Source: Myxococcus guangdongensis (GTDB lineage: Bacteria; Myxococcota; Myxococcia; Myxococcales; Myxococcaceae). Taken from it: a stretch of 64,000 bases of DNA. Location of the stretch: assembly GCF_024198255.1 (NCBI RefSeq), contig NZ_JAJVKW010000004.1, positions 186,001 to 250,000 of the forward strand, read 5' to 3'. Position 1 is the stretch's first letter. Each line of letters opens with the position of its first letter. Made by a program: the position numbers and the translations under genes. Positions 55,521-64,000 of this stretch are shown piece by piece. The notes beneath the pieces are model-generated. The model searched no databases and was not told the DNA's origin. It saw only the letters and a list, made by a program, of their open reading frames with translations.

Positions 55521-56072
55521 CTACGGACGCTGGGCCTCGGCGGCGGGCGAGCTGGTCGTAATCTCCCGGATGCGGCGGGTGAGCGACTCCGGGTCGATGG
55601 GCCCCACGTGCTTGCCTCGGATGATGCCCGACGGGTCGATGAAGTACGTCTCCGGCACCCCCGCCACGCCATAGCTCACCGCCATGCGCGAGCGCGGGTC
55701 GATGAGCTGCGGGAACTTGGCCTCCTGGCGCCGCAGGAAGGCGCGAGCGTTGTCCTCGGAGTCCTCGAACACCACGCCCAGGAACACCGCCTTCGAGCCG
55801 TACTCGCGATGGCCCCACTCGAGCACCGGGTGCTCGTACTGGCACGGCACACACCAGGACGCCCAGAAGTTGATGACCAACGGGCGGCCCTTCAGGTCCG
55901 CCAGGCTCACCCGCTCGTTGCTGGTCAGCGAGCGCAGCACGAAGTCCGGCGCGGGCTTGCCCGTCAGCATGAAGGGCACCTCGTGCGGGTTGCGCCCGAA
56001 GCCCTTGTAGAGCACCGTCAGCAGCGCCAGGGAGAGGACGACGAAGCCCAGCGTGTAGCGCCAGCGCTTCAT
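55521..56072 (-). CDS. ccmG: CcmG/DsbE thiol-disulfide oxidoreductase
   Basis: 183 residues from ATG 56072. A signal anchor ([20 protein letters not shown]) precedes a TlpA-like domain: [19 protein letters not shown] with the CVPC site, [20 protein letters not shown] with cis-proline, and [12 protein letters not shown]. It keeps apocytochrome c cysteines reduced. It overlaps ccmF by 4 bp and is the last contiguous ccm gene. Confidence 0.94.
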   Translation of the reverse strand: MKRWRYTLGFVVLSLALLTVLYKGFGRNPHEVPFMLTGKPAPDFVLRSLTSNERVSLADLKGRPLVINFWASWCVPCQYEHPVLEWGHREYGSKAVFLGVVFEDSEDNARAFLRRQEAKFPQLIDPRSRMAVSYGVAGVPETYFIDPSGIIRGKHVGPIDPESLTRRIREITTSSPAAEAQRP

Positions 56073-58084
56073 GCCGCCCCCCGTTCCGCGTCACCCCCGG
56101 CGATGCTCGCGCCGACCTCCGCGCTCGACAGCGCCACCGCCGCCCTGCGACGCGGCCAGATGGCGATGAGCGTGCCCAGCACCAGGAACGGGATGCTCCA
56201 CCAGATCCACCCCACCATCGGGAAGACCCAGACGTTGAAGCTGGCGTTGCCGGCCTGCTCGGAGAAGGCCATGAGCGAGAGGTAGAAGTCCTCGCCCGCC
56301 GTCTCGCGCACCGCGGGCGTGCCGATGGGGTCCGTGCTCCGCTCGTAGTAGTTGAGCCGGGGCTTCATCTCCGTGACCTTGCCGCCCGGCGTCGTCACCT
56401 CCACGCGCGCGGCCACGAAGGTGCGGTGCGGCTCCTCGCCGCTCATCAGCCCCAGGTACTTCATCTGGTAGCCGTCCAGCTGCATCGTCTGGCCCTTCTT
56501 CAGCGTGCCGGACGTGTGCTTCACGTACGCGGACGACGCGGCCACCGCGACGATGATGAGGACGATGCCCAGGTGCACCACGTAGCCGCCGAAGCGGCGC
56601 TGCGCCTTGGTGGCGCTGGTGACGAGCGCGGTGAACAGCCCTTCCTTGCGCTCCGACATGCGAACGCGCACCGGCGCCACCAGCTCCCGCAGCGTGACGA
56701 CGGTGACGAAGCCGGCGAGCCCGAAGGTGAGCAGCGGGTAGACGCCGCGCAGCCCCACCGCGAAGCACACCGCGGTCACGATGAGCCCCACCACCGCGGG
56801 GATGATGAACTGCCGGCGCAGCGTGGCCTTGTCCGGCGTGCCCCACGGCAGCACCGGGCCCACGCCCATCAGGAACAGCACCGCGATGCCGCCCGGCACC
56901 GCCATCTTGTTGAAGTACGGCTCACCCACGCTGACGCGCACGCCGCGCACCGCCTCGGACACCAGCGGATAGAGCGTGCCCAGCAGCACCGTGAAGGTGA
57001 TCGCCACGAACACCAGGTTGTTGACCAGGATGCTCGCCTCGCGCGACACCAGCGAGCTCATCCGGCCCTCGGGCACGAGCAGCGGTCCGCGCACCGCCAG
57101 CAGGCCGATGCACACCACCAACAGCACGCCCAGGAACACCAGGAACGTGGGGCCGATGTCCGACTGGGTGAAGGAGTGCACCGAGTTGAAGATGCCCGAG
57201 CGCGTCATGAACGTGCCCAGGATGGTCAACACGAAGGACGCCAGCGCGAGCGACAGCGTCCACAGCTTCAGCATCCGCTTGCGCTCCTGCACCATCGTCG
57301 AGTGCATGAACGCGGTGGCCGTCAGCCACGGCAGGAAGCTAGCGTTCTCCACCGGGTCCCACGCCCAGTAGCCGCCCCAGCCGAGCACGGCGTAGGCCCA
57401 CCACGCGCCGAGGATGATGCCGATGGACAGGAACAACCAGGCGACCAGCGTCCAGCGCCGCAGGGGCGCCATCCACGCCTCGCCAATCTCACCGCGCAAG
57501 AGGCCCGCCACCGCCACGCCGAACGGCACCGTCATGCCCACGTAGCCCAGGTAGAGGAAGGGCGGGTGGATGACCATCAGGATGTGGTTCTGCAGCAGGG
57601 GATTGGGACCCGGGCCGTCCGGCGGCACCGGCGACACGGCGCCCCAGGGGTTGGCGGGGCCCGCGATGAGGAACGTGAAGAACACGCCCACCGCCAGCAT
57701 GGTGCCCAGCGCCAGCGACATGTAGCGCGCGTGCTCGCGGCGGTGCAGCCACGCGAACGCCGCGACGTACGCGCCCATGATGAAGCCCCAGAAGAGGATG
57801 GACCCCTCCAGCGCGCTCCACAGCGACACCACCGTGTAGAGCAGCGGCGTGTCCCGGCTGCCCACCTGCGCCACGTACTTCACGCTGAAGTCGTGCGAGA
57901 CGAGCGCGTACACCATCACCAGGTTCGCGGCGATCATGCAGCCGGCGAAGCCCCACACCGCGCGCATCACCCACGGGAAGCCCGCCTCGCTGCGGCGCAG
58001 GCCGGTGACCAGGCCGACCAGCGCGCCGAAGGTCGCGAACGCGAGCCCTCCGAGCACCAGTCCATATCCGAGCGAGCCGTTCAC
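56069..58084 (-). CDS. ccmF: Cytochrome c haem lyase subunit CcmF
   Basis: 671 residues from ATG 58084, the usual length. About fifteen membrane helices are present, with the tryptophan-rich WWD region WGGYWAWDPVENASFLPWLT, conserved HPPFLYLGYVGMTVPFGVAV and GTFMTRSGIFNSVHSFTQS. It joins holo-CcmE haem to apocytochrome c. It overlaps ccmE and ccmG by 4 bp each. Confidence 0.97.
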   Translation of the reverse strand: MNGSLGYGLVLGGLAFATFGALVGLVTGLRRSEAGFPWVMRAVWGFAGCMIAANLVMVYALVSHDFSVKYVAQVGSRDTPLLYTVVSLWSALEGSILFWGFIMGAYVAAFAWLHRREHARYMSLALGTMLAVGVFFTFLIAGPANPWGAVSPVPPDGPGPNPLLQNHILMVIHPPFLYLGYVGMTVPFGVAVAGLLRGEIGEAWMAPLRRWTLVAWLFLSIGIILGAWWAYAVLGWGGYWAWDPVENASFLPWLTATAFMHSTMVQERKRMLKLWTLSLALASFVLTILGTFMTRSGIFNSVHSFTQSDIGPTFLVFLGVLLVVCIGLLAVRGPLLVPEGRMSSLVSREASILVNNLVFVAITFTVLLGTLYPLVSEAVRGVRVSVGEPYFNKMAVPGGIAVLFLMGVGPVLPWGTPDKATLRRQFIIPAVVGLIVTAVCFAVGLRGVYPLLTFGLAGFVTVVTLRELVAPVRVRMSERKEGLFTALVTSATKAQRRFGGYVVHLGIVLIIVAVAASSAYVKHTSGTLKKGQTMQLDGYQMKYLGLMSGEEPHRTFVAARVEVTTPGGKVTEMKPRLNYYERSTDPIGTPAVRETAGEDFYLSLMAFSEQAGNASFNVWVFPMVGWIWWSIPFLVLGTLIAIWPRRRAAVALSSAEVGASIAGGDAERGAA

Positions 58085-58584
58085 CGCGCCTCCGCTCCGG
58101 GCGTCGCGCTCGCCGTCGTCGTGCCGTCCGACAGCGTCTCACGCCACTTGTTCGGGTCCTCGCCCTCCTTGGGGGCGCGGTACTCGTTCGAGTGGTTCAC
58201 CATCAGCCGGTTGGAGCTGAACACGCCGGACGCGTCGTAGGTGCCCTCCACCACGACGCCAATCTTGTCGCGGAACATCTGCGGCGGCGTCTCCGTGGAG
58301 CGCACCAGCACGCTGGCCGCGCCCTCCGTCACGTCGTTGGCGACGCGGAAGTGCAGGGTGGTGTGCTCGGCGTTCCACTGGATGCTGCCCGGCTGCACCA
58401 CGCCGCCCAGGCGGATGGTGGCCGTGTAGGCCTTGTCACCCTGGGCCAGCATCTCCGCCGGGCTCCAGTAGTAGACGAGGTTCTCGCCGATGTTGCCGAA
58501 GGCGACGAAGCCCAGGCCAGCTCCCGCGACGAGCAGGGCTCCCAGGGCGAAGATCCGATTACGGGCGACAGGCGTCATGACCAC
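58081..58584 (-). CDS. ccmE: Haem chaperone CcmE
   Basis: 167 residues from ATG 58584 (or ATG 58578). A membrane anchor (IFALGALLVAGAGLGFVAF), then an OB fold (LRVANDV-type strands) and the haem-ligand segment LMVNHSNEYRAP, whose His is the covalent haem site and Tyr the axial ligand (HxxxY). It receives haem from CcmABCD and passes it to CcmF. It follows ccmD without a gap. Confidence 0.94.
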   Translation of the reverse strand: MVMTPVARNRIFALGALLVAGAGLGFVAFGNIGENLVYYWSPAEMLAQGDKAYTATIRLGGVVQPGSIQWNAEHTTLHFRVANDVTEGAASVLVRSTETPPQMFRDKIGVVVEGTYDASGVFSSNRLMVNHSNEYRAPKEGEDPNKWRETLSDGTTTASATPGAEAR

Positions 58585-58767
58585 CTACTCCTTCGCGTCC
58601 TGCGGGGCCTGGGGCCGGCGCAGCCAGAGGGACAGCGAGTAAAGCACGAGCGCCGCCACGGTGATGCCGTAGCACGCCCAGACATAGCCCCAGCCCCCCT
58701 GGATGCGGCCACTTCCCACCTGGCCCGCGGCCTGGGCGAGGACTCCCAGCGTCGTCAGCGTCGTCAT
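58585..58767 (-). CDS. ccmD: CcmD-like small membrane protein
   Basis: 60 residues from ATG 58767 (MTTLTTLGVLAQAAGQVGSG). One membrane helix (YVWACYGITVAALVLYSLSL) followed by a charged tail. Sequence conservation is always weak in CcmD, so the call rests on length, topology (Tyr-containing helix) and position between ccmC and ccmE. It helps release holo-CcmE. Confidence 0.85.
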   Translation of the reverse strand: MTTLTTLGVLAQAAGQVGSGRIQGGWGYVWACYGITVAALVLYSLSLWLRRPQAPQDAKE

Positions 58768-58769
58768 GG

Positions 58770-59486
58770 TCAGGCCACCTTCGGGGTGTTGTGGACATCC
58801 GGCGCGCCCGCGGCGGGCAGCGCGTCCGGCAGCGCCACCTCCGCCTGGCGCTCGGCCAGGGCGATGCGGTAGCGGTAGACGAGCATGGCGATGGTGAGCA
58901 GCAGCAGGCCGATGGCCGACACGCGCAGCGGCAGCACCATCTGCGGATCCACCGTCTTCGGGCTCGACTGCACCTGGTGCAGGCTTCGCCACCAGCGCAC
59001 CGAGAACCAGACGATGGGCAGGTTGATGGCGCCCAGGATGGCCACCACCGCGCTCCACGTCGCGCGCTTGTCGGGGTCCTCCACGAAGCGCCGCAGCACC
59101 AGATAGCCGGTGTACGTCACCAGCATGATGGCCTCCGACGTCAGGCGCGGGTCCCACGACCAGTAGACGCCCCACGTCGGGCGGCCCCAGATGGCCCCGG
59201 TCACCATGCCCAGCGCGCCCAGCAGCAAGCCCACCTCGGCCGCCGACTCCGCCGTGGAGTCCAGCTTCCAGCCCGGCTTGGACTTGAGCAGGTGTGACAC
59301 CGCCATCACGAAGTTCAGGAACATGGCCAGCATGGCCATCCACTGGAGTGGCACGTGCACGTACATGATGCGCTGCACGTCACCCATCTCCCGGTCCGGA
59401 GGCGCCCACGCCAGGCCCAACCACCAGCCCGCCGCGAGCACGCCCAGGCCCACCACCGGGAGGCCCCACTTGATGAGCTTGTTCAT
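58770..59486 (-). CDS. ccmC: Haem-handling membrane protein CcmC
   Basis: 238 residues from ATG 59486. Six helices and the WWD motif WGRPTWGVYWSWDPRLTSEA, together with the external His ligands (for example RIMYVHVPLQWMAML). It presents haem to CcmE. Spaced 2 bp from ccmD and 3 bp from ccmB, in a single operon. Confidence 0.96.
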   Translation of the reverse strand: MNKLIKWGLPVVGLGVLAAGWWLGLAWAPPDREMGDVQRIMYVHVPLQWMAMLAMFLNFVMAVSHLLKSKPGWKLDSTAESAAEVGLLLGALGMVTGAIWGRPTWGVYWSWDPRLTSEAIMLVTYTGYLVLRRFVEDPDKRATWSAVVAILGAINLPIVWFSVRWWRSLHQVQSSPKTVDPQMVLPLRVSAIGLLLLTIAMLVYRYRIALAERQAEVALPDALPAAGAPDVHNTPKVA

Positions 59487-59489
59487 CCG

Positions 59490-60203
59490 TCAGTCCTCGA
59501 TGATGCGAGGGAAGAGCATGAAGCCCACGCCCCAGTAAATCAGATTGAAACCGAGCAAAAGCCCTAGCCATGAGCCCAACTGATTCATGGGGTCTCCCTG
59601 CAATACGAGCGTGGTCGCCTTGGCCGCGGACAGCAGGGCAGGGATGACCAGCGGGAACAATAGCAGAGGCAGGAGCACATCCCTTGCCCGGGCATTGCTG
59701 GAAATCGCGGCGTAGACAGTGCCCGGTGCGCTGAGGGCCAGGCTTCCGAGCACCAGCACACTGCCCAGGTCCACCACACCCATGACCACCTGGACGCCGT
59801 ACAGGGCCACCATGACGGGCAGGAGCAGGAGGCCCAGCGCGATGAGCAGCAGCGCGTTGCCCAGGGCCTTGGACAGGTAGATGGCGCGCGGGTCCGCGGG
59901 GGCCAGGCGCACGCCGTCCATGCAGGCGTTCTCCGACTCGACGCGGAAGGACTCGCCCAGGGCGAGCACGCTGGCGAAGAGGATGGCCAGCCAGAAGTAG
60001 CCGCCGGCGTTCTTCTCCAACAGGCGCGTGTCCGGGCCCAGCGCGAAGGAGAACATCAGCAGCGTGGCCATCGCGAAGAAGACGATGGCGTTGAGGCGCG
60101 CGCGCGTGCGCCACTCGATGAGCAGGTCCTTGCGCAGCAGCGCCAGCGTGGCGCCGATGAGGCCGATGGGCCGGGGACGCGGGGGGCTTGTTGGCAGTTT
60201 CAT
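59490..60203 (-). CDS. ccmB: Haem exporter permease CcmB
   Basis: 237 residues from ATG 60203 (MKLPTSPPRPRPIGLIGATL), overlapping ccmA by 4 bp. Six hydrophobic segments with LLRKDLLIEWRTRARLNAIV, FWLAILFASVLALGESFRVE and LGNALLLIALGLLLLPVMVA are as in CcmB. It forms the ABC complex with CcmA that releases CcmE from CcmC. Confidence 0.94.
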   Translation of the reverse strand: MKLPTSPPRPRPIGLIGATLALLRKDLLIEWRTRARLNAIVFFAMATLLMFSFALGPDTRLLEKNAGGYFWLAILFASVLALGESFRVESENACMDGVRLAPADPRAIYLSKALGNALLLIALGLLLLPVMVALYGVQVVMGVVDLGSVLVLGSLALSAPGTVYAAISSNARARDVLLPLLLFPLVIPALLSAAKATTLVLQGDPMNQLGSWLGLLLGFNLIYWGVGFMLFPRIIED

Positions 60204-60859
60204 GCCAATACCGCCCGTCCGTCCTGCAGGTGCAGCCGCTCCTCGCACAGGGACAGACCCTGGTCGATGAGGTGCGTGGCCAGCACCACCGTGACGCCGT
60301 CCGACTTGAGCTGGGCGATGATGCCCTCCATCTCCCGGATGCCTTCGGGGTCCAGCTCGCCGAAGGGCTCGTCGAGCAGCGCGAGCGTGGGGGCCTTCAG
60401 GAGCAGCCGGGCGATGGCCAGGCGCTTGCGCATGCCGGCGCTGAAGCCGCGCACCGGGTTGTCCGAGCGCTTGCCCAGGCCCACCCGTCCGAGCAGGCCC
60501 TCCGCCGTGTCCTTCGGCGAGGGGTGCCCCAACAGCCGCGCCAGCACCGTGAGGTTCTGGTGCGCGGTGAGGTCCTCATAGAGGAAGCTGGCGTGGGACA
60601 GGAGCGCCACGTCGCGGCGGACCTCGTCGCGGTGGACGACGGCGTCCTTGCCCAGCACCTCCACGCGGCCCGCGGTGGGACTCAGCGCGGTGGCGAGCAT
60701 GCGCAGGAGCGTGGTCTTGCCGGAGCCGTTGTGGCCGGTGAGCAGCAGCGAGCGCCCGGCGGGGAGCGCGTACGTCAAACGCGCCAGCGCCCAGCGACGT
60801 CCATAGCGCTTGCTGACGTCATGCAACGCGAGCGCGGGAGCGGCGGAGTGGGAAGGCAT
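60200..60859 (-). CDS. ccmA: Haem exporter ATP-binding protein CcmA
   Basis: 219 residues from ATG 60859 (MPSHSAAPALALHDVSKRYG). Walker A (GHNGSGKTTLLRML), signature FSAGMRKRLAIARLLL, Walker B LALLDEPFGELDPEG and the H-loop VVLATH. This is the ATPase of the CcmAB complex. It is the first gene of the cluster, and its upstream 320 bp are shared with the divergent exoL promoter. Confidence 0.94.
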   Translation of the reverse strand: MPSHSAAPALALHDVSKRYGRRWALARLTYALPAGRSLLLTGHNGSGKTTLLRMLATALSPTAGRVEVLGKDAVVHRDEVRRDVALLSHASFLYEDLTAHQNLTVLARLLGHPSPKDTAEGLLGRVGLGKRSDNPVRGFSAGMRKRLAIARLLLKAPTLALLDEPFGELDPEGIREMEGIIAQLKSDGVTVVLATHLIDQGLSLCEERLHLQDGRAVLA

Positions 60860-61090
60860 CGGGAAGCCGGTTCGTATCCGGAATCGCAACTGTCATCCAG
60901 TGAAACCCGGGCGGCTGGCCGGCCAGGGGTGGGGCGACCCTGAAGACAGGAAAGTTTTTCCAACGGGTGGGGCACGGTGTGCCCGCGTGGTCCGCCATCT
61001 TTCCCTGCGGCGTCGTGTCCAACCGTCGTCATCCCTCTCGTCCCGTCGGGCCTCCCCCCGAACGCGGACGTCGGGCGCCTGAATCGGCTA
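60860..61090. promoter_or_regulatory. Divergent ccmA / exoL upstream region
   Basis: About 230 bp without a gene, holding the presumed ccmA promoter (not identified) and the upstream activator region of exoL. GAACGCGGAC at 61060 matches nine of ten positions of the Nla6-like consensus I recall, as a possible activator site 22 bp before the sigma-54 promoter. Confidence 0.4.
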
Positions 61091-61106
61091 TGGCATCCCC
61101 CCTGCA
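61091..61106 (+). promoter_or_regulatory. Sigma-54 promoter of exoL-exoM
   Basis: TGGCATCCCCCCTGCA has the correct 16-base -24/-12 layout, with GG and GC in place and A at the end. It is 73 bp upstream of exoL ATG and resembles the exoA promoter. Confidence 0.7.
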
Positions 61107-61178
61107 AAGGCTCCCGCGCGAGTTGGAAGTTCCCTGAGGGGAACGTGGGCCAGGGGTTCCTTTTCCGCGGAGGGCGTG

Positions 61179-62360
61179 ATGGCAACGGCGAGGGTCTTGC
61201 GGAGGGCGGTCAAGGCGGCGGCCGCTGGCGTGCTGCACTACAGCGGCATGCGTCGGGCGATGGCGGCCTATCGGAGGGTGCAGTCGGGTGGCAGGCGCAT
61301 CCTCATCGTGAGTTATCACCGCGTGGTGAGCGACTTCACCGGGGAGCTTCAGCGCTCCATCCCGGGGTTGCTCATCAGCCAGGAGACGTTCCGACGTCAT
61401 CTCGAGGAGGCCTCCGCGGCCGGCTTCGAGCTGGCGTCGATTGGCGACGCGGTGGATGTGATGTCGGGCAAGAGGGTGGCGAAGAAGGACCTGTGCGTCA
61501 TCACCTTCGACGACGGGTACCGGGACGTGTACCGGTACGCGTACCCCATCCTGAAGCAGATGGGGGTGCCGGCCATCACCTATCTGCCAACAGCGTTCAT
61601 CGGCACGAAGCGGCGGTTCAATCACGACCGCCTCTTCCACCTGCTGAGGCGCGCGCAGGAGCGGCACTACCACCCGGTGTACGCGGCGCTGCCGGAGGCG
61701 TCGATGGAGCTGCTCGGCCCCATCCTCTCCGGACAGAAGACGGTGTCCGCGGCGCTGGATGACTTCATCGGGGAGCACCCCACGCGGGTGCTGACGGCCA
61801 TCATCGACGCGCTGGAGCAGCAGCTCGGCGGTGGGCAGGACCTGGTGCCCGAGCAGGGCGACGTCATGAACTGGGACGAGGTGCGCCGCATGGCGCGCGA
61901 CGGGTTCGAGTTCGGCGCGCACACGCTGGGGCACACGGTGTTGACGCTGGAGCCCCAGGCCGTGGTGGAGCAGGAGATCCTGGAGTCCAAGCGGACCATC
62001 GAGGCGGAGGTGGGCATCCAGGTGCGCGACTTCGCGTACTGCAACGGGTGGTACTCGGACGAGGTCATCCGCGTGCTCGCCTCGAATGGCTTCCGCTCGG
62101 GCGTGACGACGGAGGACCTGCCCAACCGCATCGGCGGGGACCCCTTCACCCTCAAGCGCAAGGTGCTGTGGGAGAACTTCAGCCTGGGGATGCTCGGGGA
62201 CTACTCGTCGCCGCTCACCGGCTGCCAGTTGGATGACTGCTTCGGGTTGCTCGGCGTGAGCCGCCCGGTGCCGGGGCGCAGGACCCACTCCTTCCGCGGC
62301 AGCCTGTTGGGCAACGTGCTGGCGACGCCCGACGGAGTGTCCCTGGAGGAGGCTCCGTGA
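61179..62360 (+). CDS. exoL: Polysaccharide deacetylase-family protein ExoL
   Basis: 393 residues from ATG 61179 with GGAGGG upstream (GTG 61176 possible). The NodB homology domain is present: VITFDDGYRDVYRYAYPILK (TFDDG), EFGAHTLGHTVLTLEP (HTxxH zinc ligands) and a late VTTEDLPNRIGGDPFTLKRK. It could remove acetyl groups from GalNAc in the coat polymer. It begins a plus-strand operon with exoM, starting at the sigma-54 promoter. In M. xanthus the equivalent is MXAN_3259. Confidence 0.92.
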   Translation: MATARVLRRAVKAAAAGVLHYSGMRRAMAAYRRVQSGGRRILIVSYHRVVSDFTGELQRSIPGLLISQETFRRHLEEASAAGFELASIGDAVDVMSGKRVAKKDLCVITFDDGYRDVYRYAYPILKQMGVPAITYLPTAFIGTKRRFNHDRLFHLLRRAQERHYHPVYAALPEASMELLGPILSGQKTVSAALDDFIGEHPTRVLTAIIDALEQQLGGGQDLVPEQGDVMNWDEVRRMARDGFEFGAHTLGHTVLTLEPQAVVEQEILESKRTIEAEVGIQVRDFAYCNGWYSDEVIRVLASNGFRSGVTTEDLPNRIGGDPFTLKRKVLWENFSLGMLGDYSSPLTGCQLDDCFGLLGVSRPVPGRRTHSFRGSLLGNVLATPDGVSLEEAP

Positions 62361-63877
62361 GCGGAGCCGCGTCACCGGCGGCGGCGGGGGGCTCGTTCCT
62401 CGGCCGCGCCGGTCCCCTGGTGTTGGCCCGGTTGTTCACCGCCGGGCTGACGCTGTCCATTCCGCTCGTGCTCGCCCGGGTGCTGCACCTGGACGAGTAC
62501 GGGACGTACTACCAGCTGTTCCTCATCGCCACGACGCTCTACTACGTGCTGCCGTTCGGCGTGGTGCAGAGCCTCTACTACTTCCTGCCGCGCACCGGTG
62601 AGAAGCGGCCGTACCTGGGGCAGACGCTGCTGTTCATGTCGGGCGCGGGCCTGGTGGGCGGGCTGCTCGTCCAGCTGTTGATGGGCCCGGTGGCGGGGTG
62701 GTTCTCCAATCCCCAGCTGCTCGAGTACCGGTGGGAGCTGGCGGCCTACACCGCGTTCCTGTTGGGCAGCTTCCCGCTGGAGGTGTCGCTCACGGCGCAG
62801 GGGCGCACCAAGGCCTCGGCCGTGGTGTACCTGGTGTCGGACGCCGTGCGGGCCTCGGTGATGGTGCTGCCGCCGCTGCTCGGCTTCTCGTTGCACGGGC
62901 TGATGGTGGCGGTGTGTGGCTTCACGGCGCTGCGCTTCGTGGCGACGTGGGTCGTCTGTCTGCGCGGCGTCAGCGGTCCCCTGGTGAGCGGGCCGCTCTT
63001 GCGCGCGCAGCTTGCGTACGCGGCGCCGTTCGGCGCGGCGATGTTCCTGGCGATTCCCCAGCAGAACGCGCACCTGTACATGGTGGCGGGCGCGGTGGCG
63101 CCGGCGATGTACGCGCTGTACCGCGTGGGCTGCTTCCAGTTGCCCGTGGTGGACCTGCTCTACACGCCCACCAGCGAGGTGCTGATGGTGCGCCTGGGGG
63201 AGCTGGAGCGGGAAGGGCGTCTGGAAGAGGGCGTGGACGCGTTCCGCGAGGCGGCTGGGAAACTGGCGTATGTGTTCCTGCCCTTCGCGGCGTTCCTCTT
63301 CGCCGCGGCGCCGGAGTTCATCGGCGCGCTGTTCGGCGAGAAGTTCCTGCCGGCCGTCCCCGTGTTCCGCATCAGCGTGCTCGGGGTGGTGCTGTCCATC
63401 CTGCCCATGGACGGGACGCTCCGGGCGCGCGGGCTGACGCGGGCCATCTTCGTCTCATACGCGGTGAAGGCGGCGGTGACGGTGCCGCTGGTGTACTTCG
63501 GCGTGAAGCACCTGGGGATGATGGGCGGCATCGGCTCGTGGGCGGTGGCGGAGGTGGTGGGCAAGGTGCTGCTGCTCACCCGGATTCCGGCGGCGCTGTC
63601 CACGCCCCGACGCTCCTTGCGTCTGGTGGACGTCATCCCGTGGCGGGAGCTGGGGCGCGCGTCGCTGGCGGCGGGGGCGGCGGGCCTGGGCGTCTTCGTG
63701 CTCCGCGCGGCGGCGCAGGGGGCCTGGGGGCACCTGCCCGAGGGCTTCTTCTGGCGCGTGCTGCCGCTGGCGTTGGCCGGGGTGCTGTTCTCGGTGGGCT
63801 ACGTGGTGATGCTGTACGTCGCGGGCGTGCGGCCGCTGGCGGTGCTCGCGGGGCTGCGTCCCCGGAGGACGGCCTGA
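62357..63877 (+). CDS. exoM: Wzx-type lipopolysaccharide/spore-coat flippase ExoM
   Basis: 506 residues from GTG 62357, overlapping exoL by 4 bp. Twelve to fourteen hydrophobic helices in the MOP/PST pattern, such as LVLARLFTAGLTLSIPLVLA, TTLYYVLPFGVVQSLYYFLP and PFAAFLFAAAPEFIGALFGE. It should flip undecaprenyl-linked coat repeat units to the periplasm. With ExoE at the start and ExoA-C at export, this supplies the flipping step of a Wzx/Wzy pathway; no Wzy polymerase is seen in the window. Confidence 0.92.
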   Translation: MSGAASPAAAGGSFLGRAGPLVLARLFTAGLTLSIPLVLARVLHLDEYGTYYQLFLIATTLYYVLPFGVVQSLYYFLPRTGEKRPYLGQTLLFMSGAGLVGGLLVQLLMGPVAGWFSNPQLLEYRWELAAYTAFLLGSFPLEVSLTAQGRTKASAVVYLVSDAVRASVMVLPPLLGFSLHGLMVAVCGFTALRFVATWVVCLRGVSGPLVSGPLLRAQLAYAAPFGAAMFLAIPQQNAHLYMVAGAVAPAMYALYRVGCFQLPVVDLLYTPTSEVLMVRLGELEREGRLEEGVDAFREAAGKLAYVFLPFAAFLFAAAPEFIGALFGEKFLPAVPVFRISVLGVVLSILPMDGTLRARGLTRAIFVSYAVKAAVTVPLVYFGVKHLGMMGGIGSWAVAEVVGKVLLLTRIPAALSTPRRSLRLVDVIPWRELGRASLAAGAAGLGVFVLRAAAQGAWGHLPEGFFWRVLPLALAGVLFSVGYVVMLYVAGVRPLAVLAGLRPRRTA

Positions 63878-63971
63878 GGAAAAGTCGGGATGCGCCTGGG
63901 GCCTACTTCCCTCTCGGGGGGGCGGTACCTAGGTTGCTCCCCGTCGCGAGGGTTGGGTCAGGGAGGCGTGG

Positions 63972-64000
63972 ATGGGTGTCGATGCGATGACGTTGTACCG
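63972..64000 (+). CDS. Start of next gene, truncated by window end
   Basis: ATG 63972 with GGGAGG six bases upstream opens MGVDAMTLYR and runs off the window. Such a beginning (LYR) is seen in serine O-acetyltransferase-like proteins, and this locus in M. xanthus continues with further exo genes, but ten residues cannot prove a family. Part of the exoL-exoM transcript is likely. Confidence 0.55.

Overview
The window looks like a chromosome segment of a myxobacterium, most likely family Myxococcaceae (Myxococcus, Corallococcus or Pyxidicoccus type). The evidence is very high GC with G/C-ending codons, abundant FHA, Ser/Thr-kinase, DUF4388 and NtrC-type proteins, and above all a complete nine-gene exo (spore-coat polysaccharide) locus in the order known from Myxococcus xanthus, with the exoL-exoM pair further downstream. 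Genus and species cannot be fixed from the sequence alone. No rRNA, tRNA, CRISPR array, insertion sequence or prophage was seen.

Layout. 1-6.8 kb: VWA protein (5' truncated), coiled-coil protein, diadenylate-cyclase-domain protein, DksA/TraR zinc-finger protein, and a zinc-ribbon FHA protein divergent from a zinc-ribbon Ser/Thr kinase. 6.8-7.5 kb: no gene, but a degenerate tandem repeat of about 121 bp. 7.5-14 kb: second zinc-ribbon FHA protein, bifunctional RelA/SpoT, RidA, a protein with three DsbA-like domains, and a TusA-like protein. 14-19 kb: ABC transporter pair, penicillin-binding transpeptidase, DUF4388 protein and glutaredoxin-like protein. 19-26.4 kb: receiver/degenerate-GGDEF protein, NtrC-type regulator, epimerase-GNAT fusion, ActD-like protein and a caspase-like protease fused to surface repeats. 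26.6-31 kb: TPR protein and an aromatic amino-acid block (DAHP synthase converging on two tandem prephenate dehydratases and a GNAT). 31-38.6 kb: ECF sigma/anti-sigma/CpxP-like operon, amino-acid permease, EVE protein, a TetR/OMP/MarR cluster divergent from a short-chain dehydrogenase, and a small membrane protein.

38.9-49.2 kb is the exoABCDEFGHI operon: export lipoprotein, outer-membrane barrel, Wzc-like co-polymerase, separate tyrosine kinase, initiating sugar-phosphate transferase, YvcK-like protein, two FemAB/GNAT proteins and an aminotransferase. 49.5-60.9 kb holds the cytochrome c maturation genes on the minus strand. ccmABCDEFG is contiguous, while ccmH and ccmI lie about 4.4 kb further on, separated by a beta-lactamase-family gene, a decayed phosphagen-kinase fragment and two uncharacterised genes. 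61.2-64 kb carries exoL (deacetylase), exoM (Wzx flippase) and the first codons of another gene.

Excellent sigma-54 (-24/-12) promoter matches lie upstream of both exoA and exoL, so the two halves of the spore-coat pathway are probably co-controlled by an enhancer-binding protein. RelA and DksA in the same segment fit starvation-triggered development. The most unusual items are the 121-bp repeat array, the caspase-repeat fusion, the triple DsbA protein, the degenerate guanidino-kinase pseudogene and the duplicated aroF/pheA gene ends.
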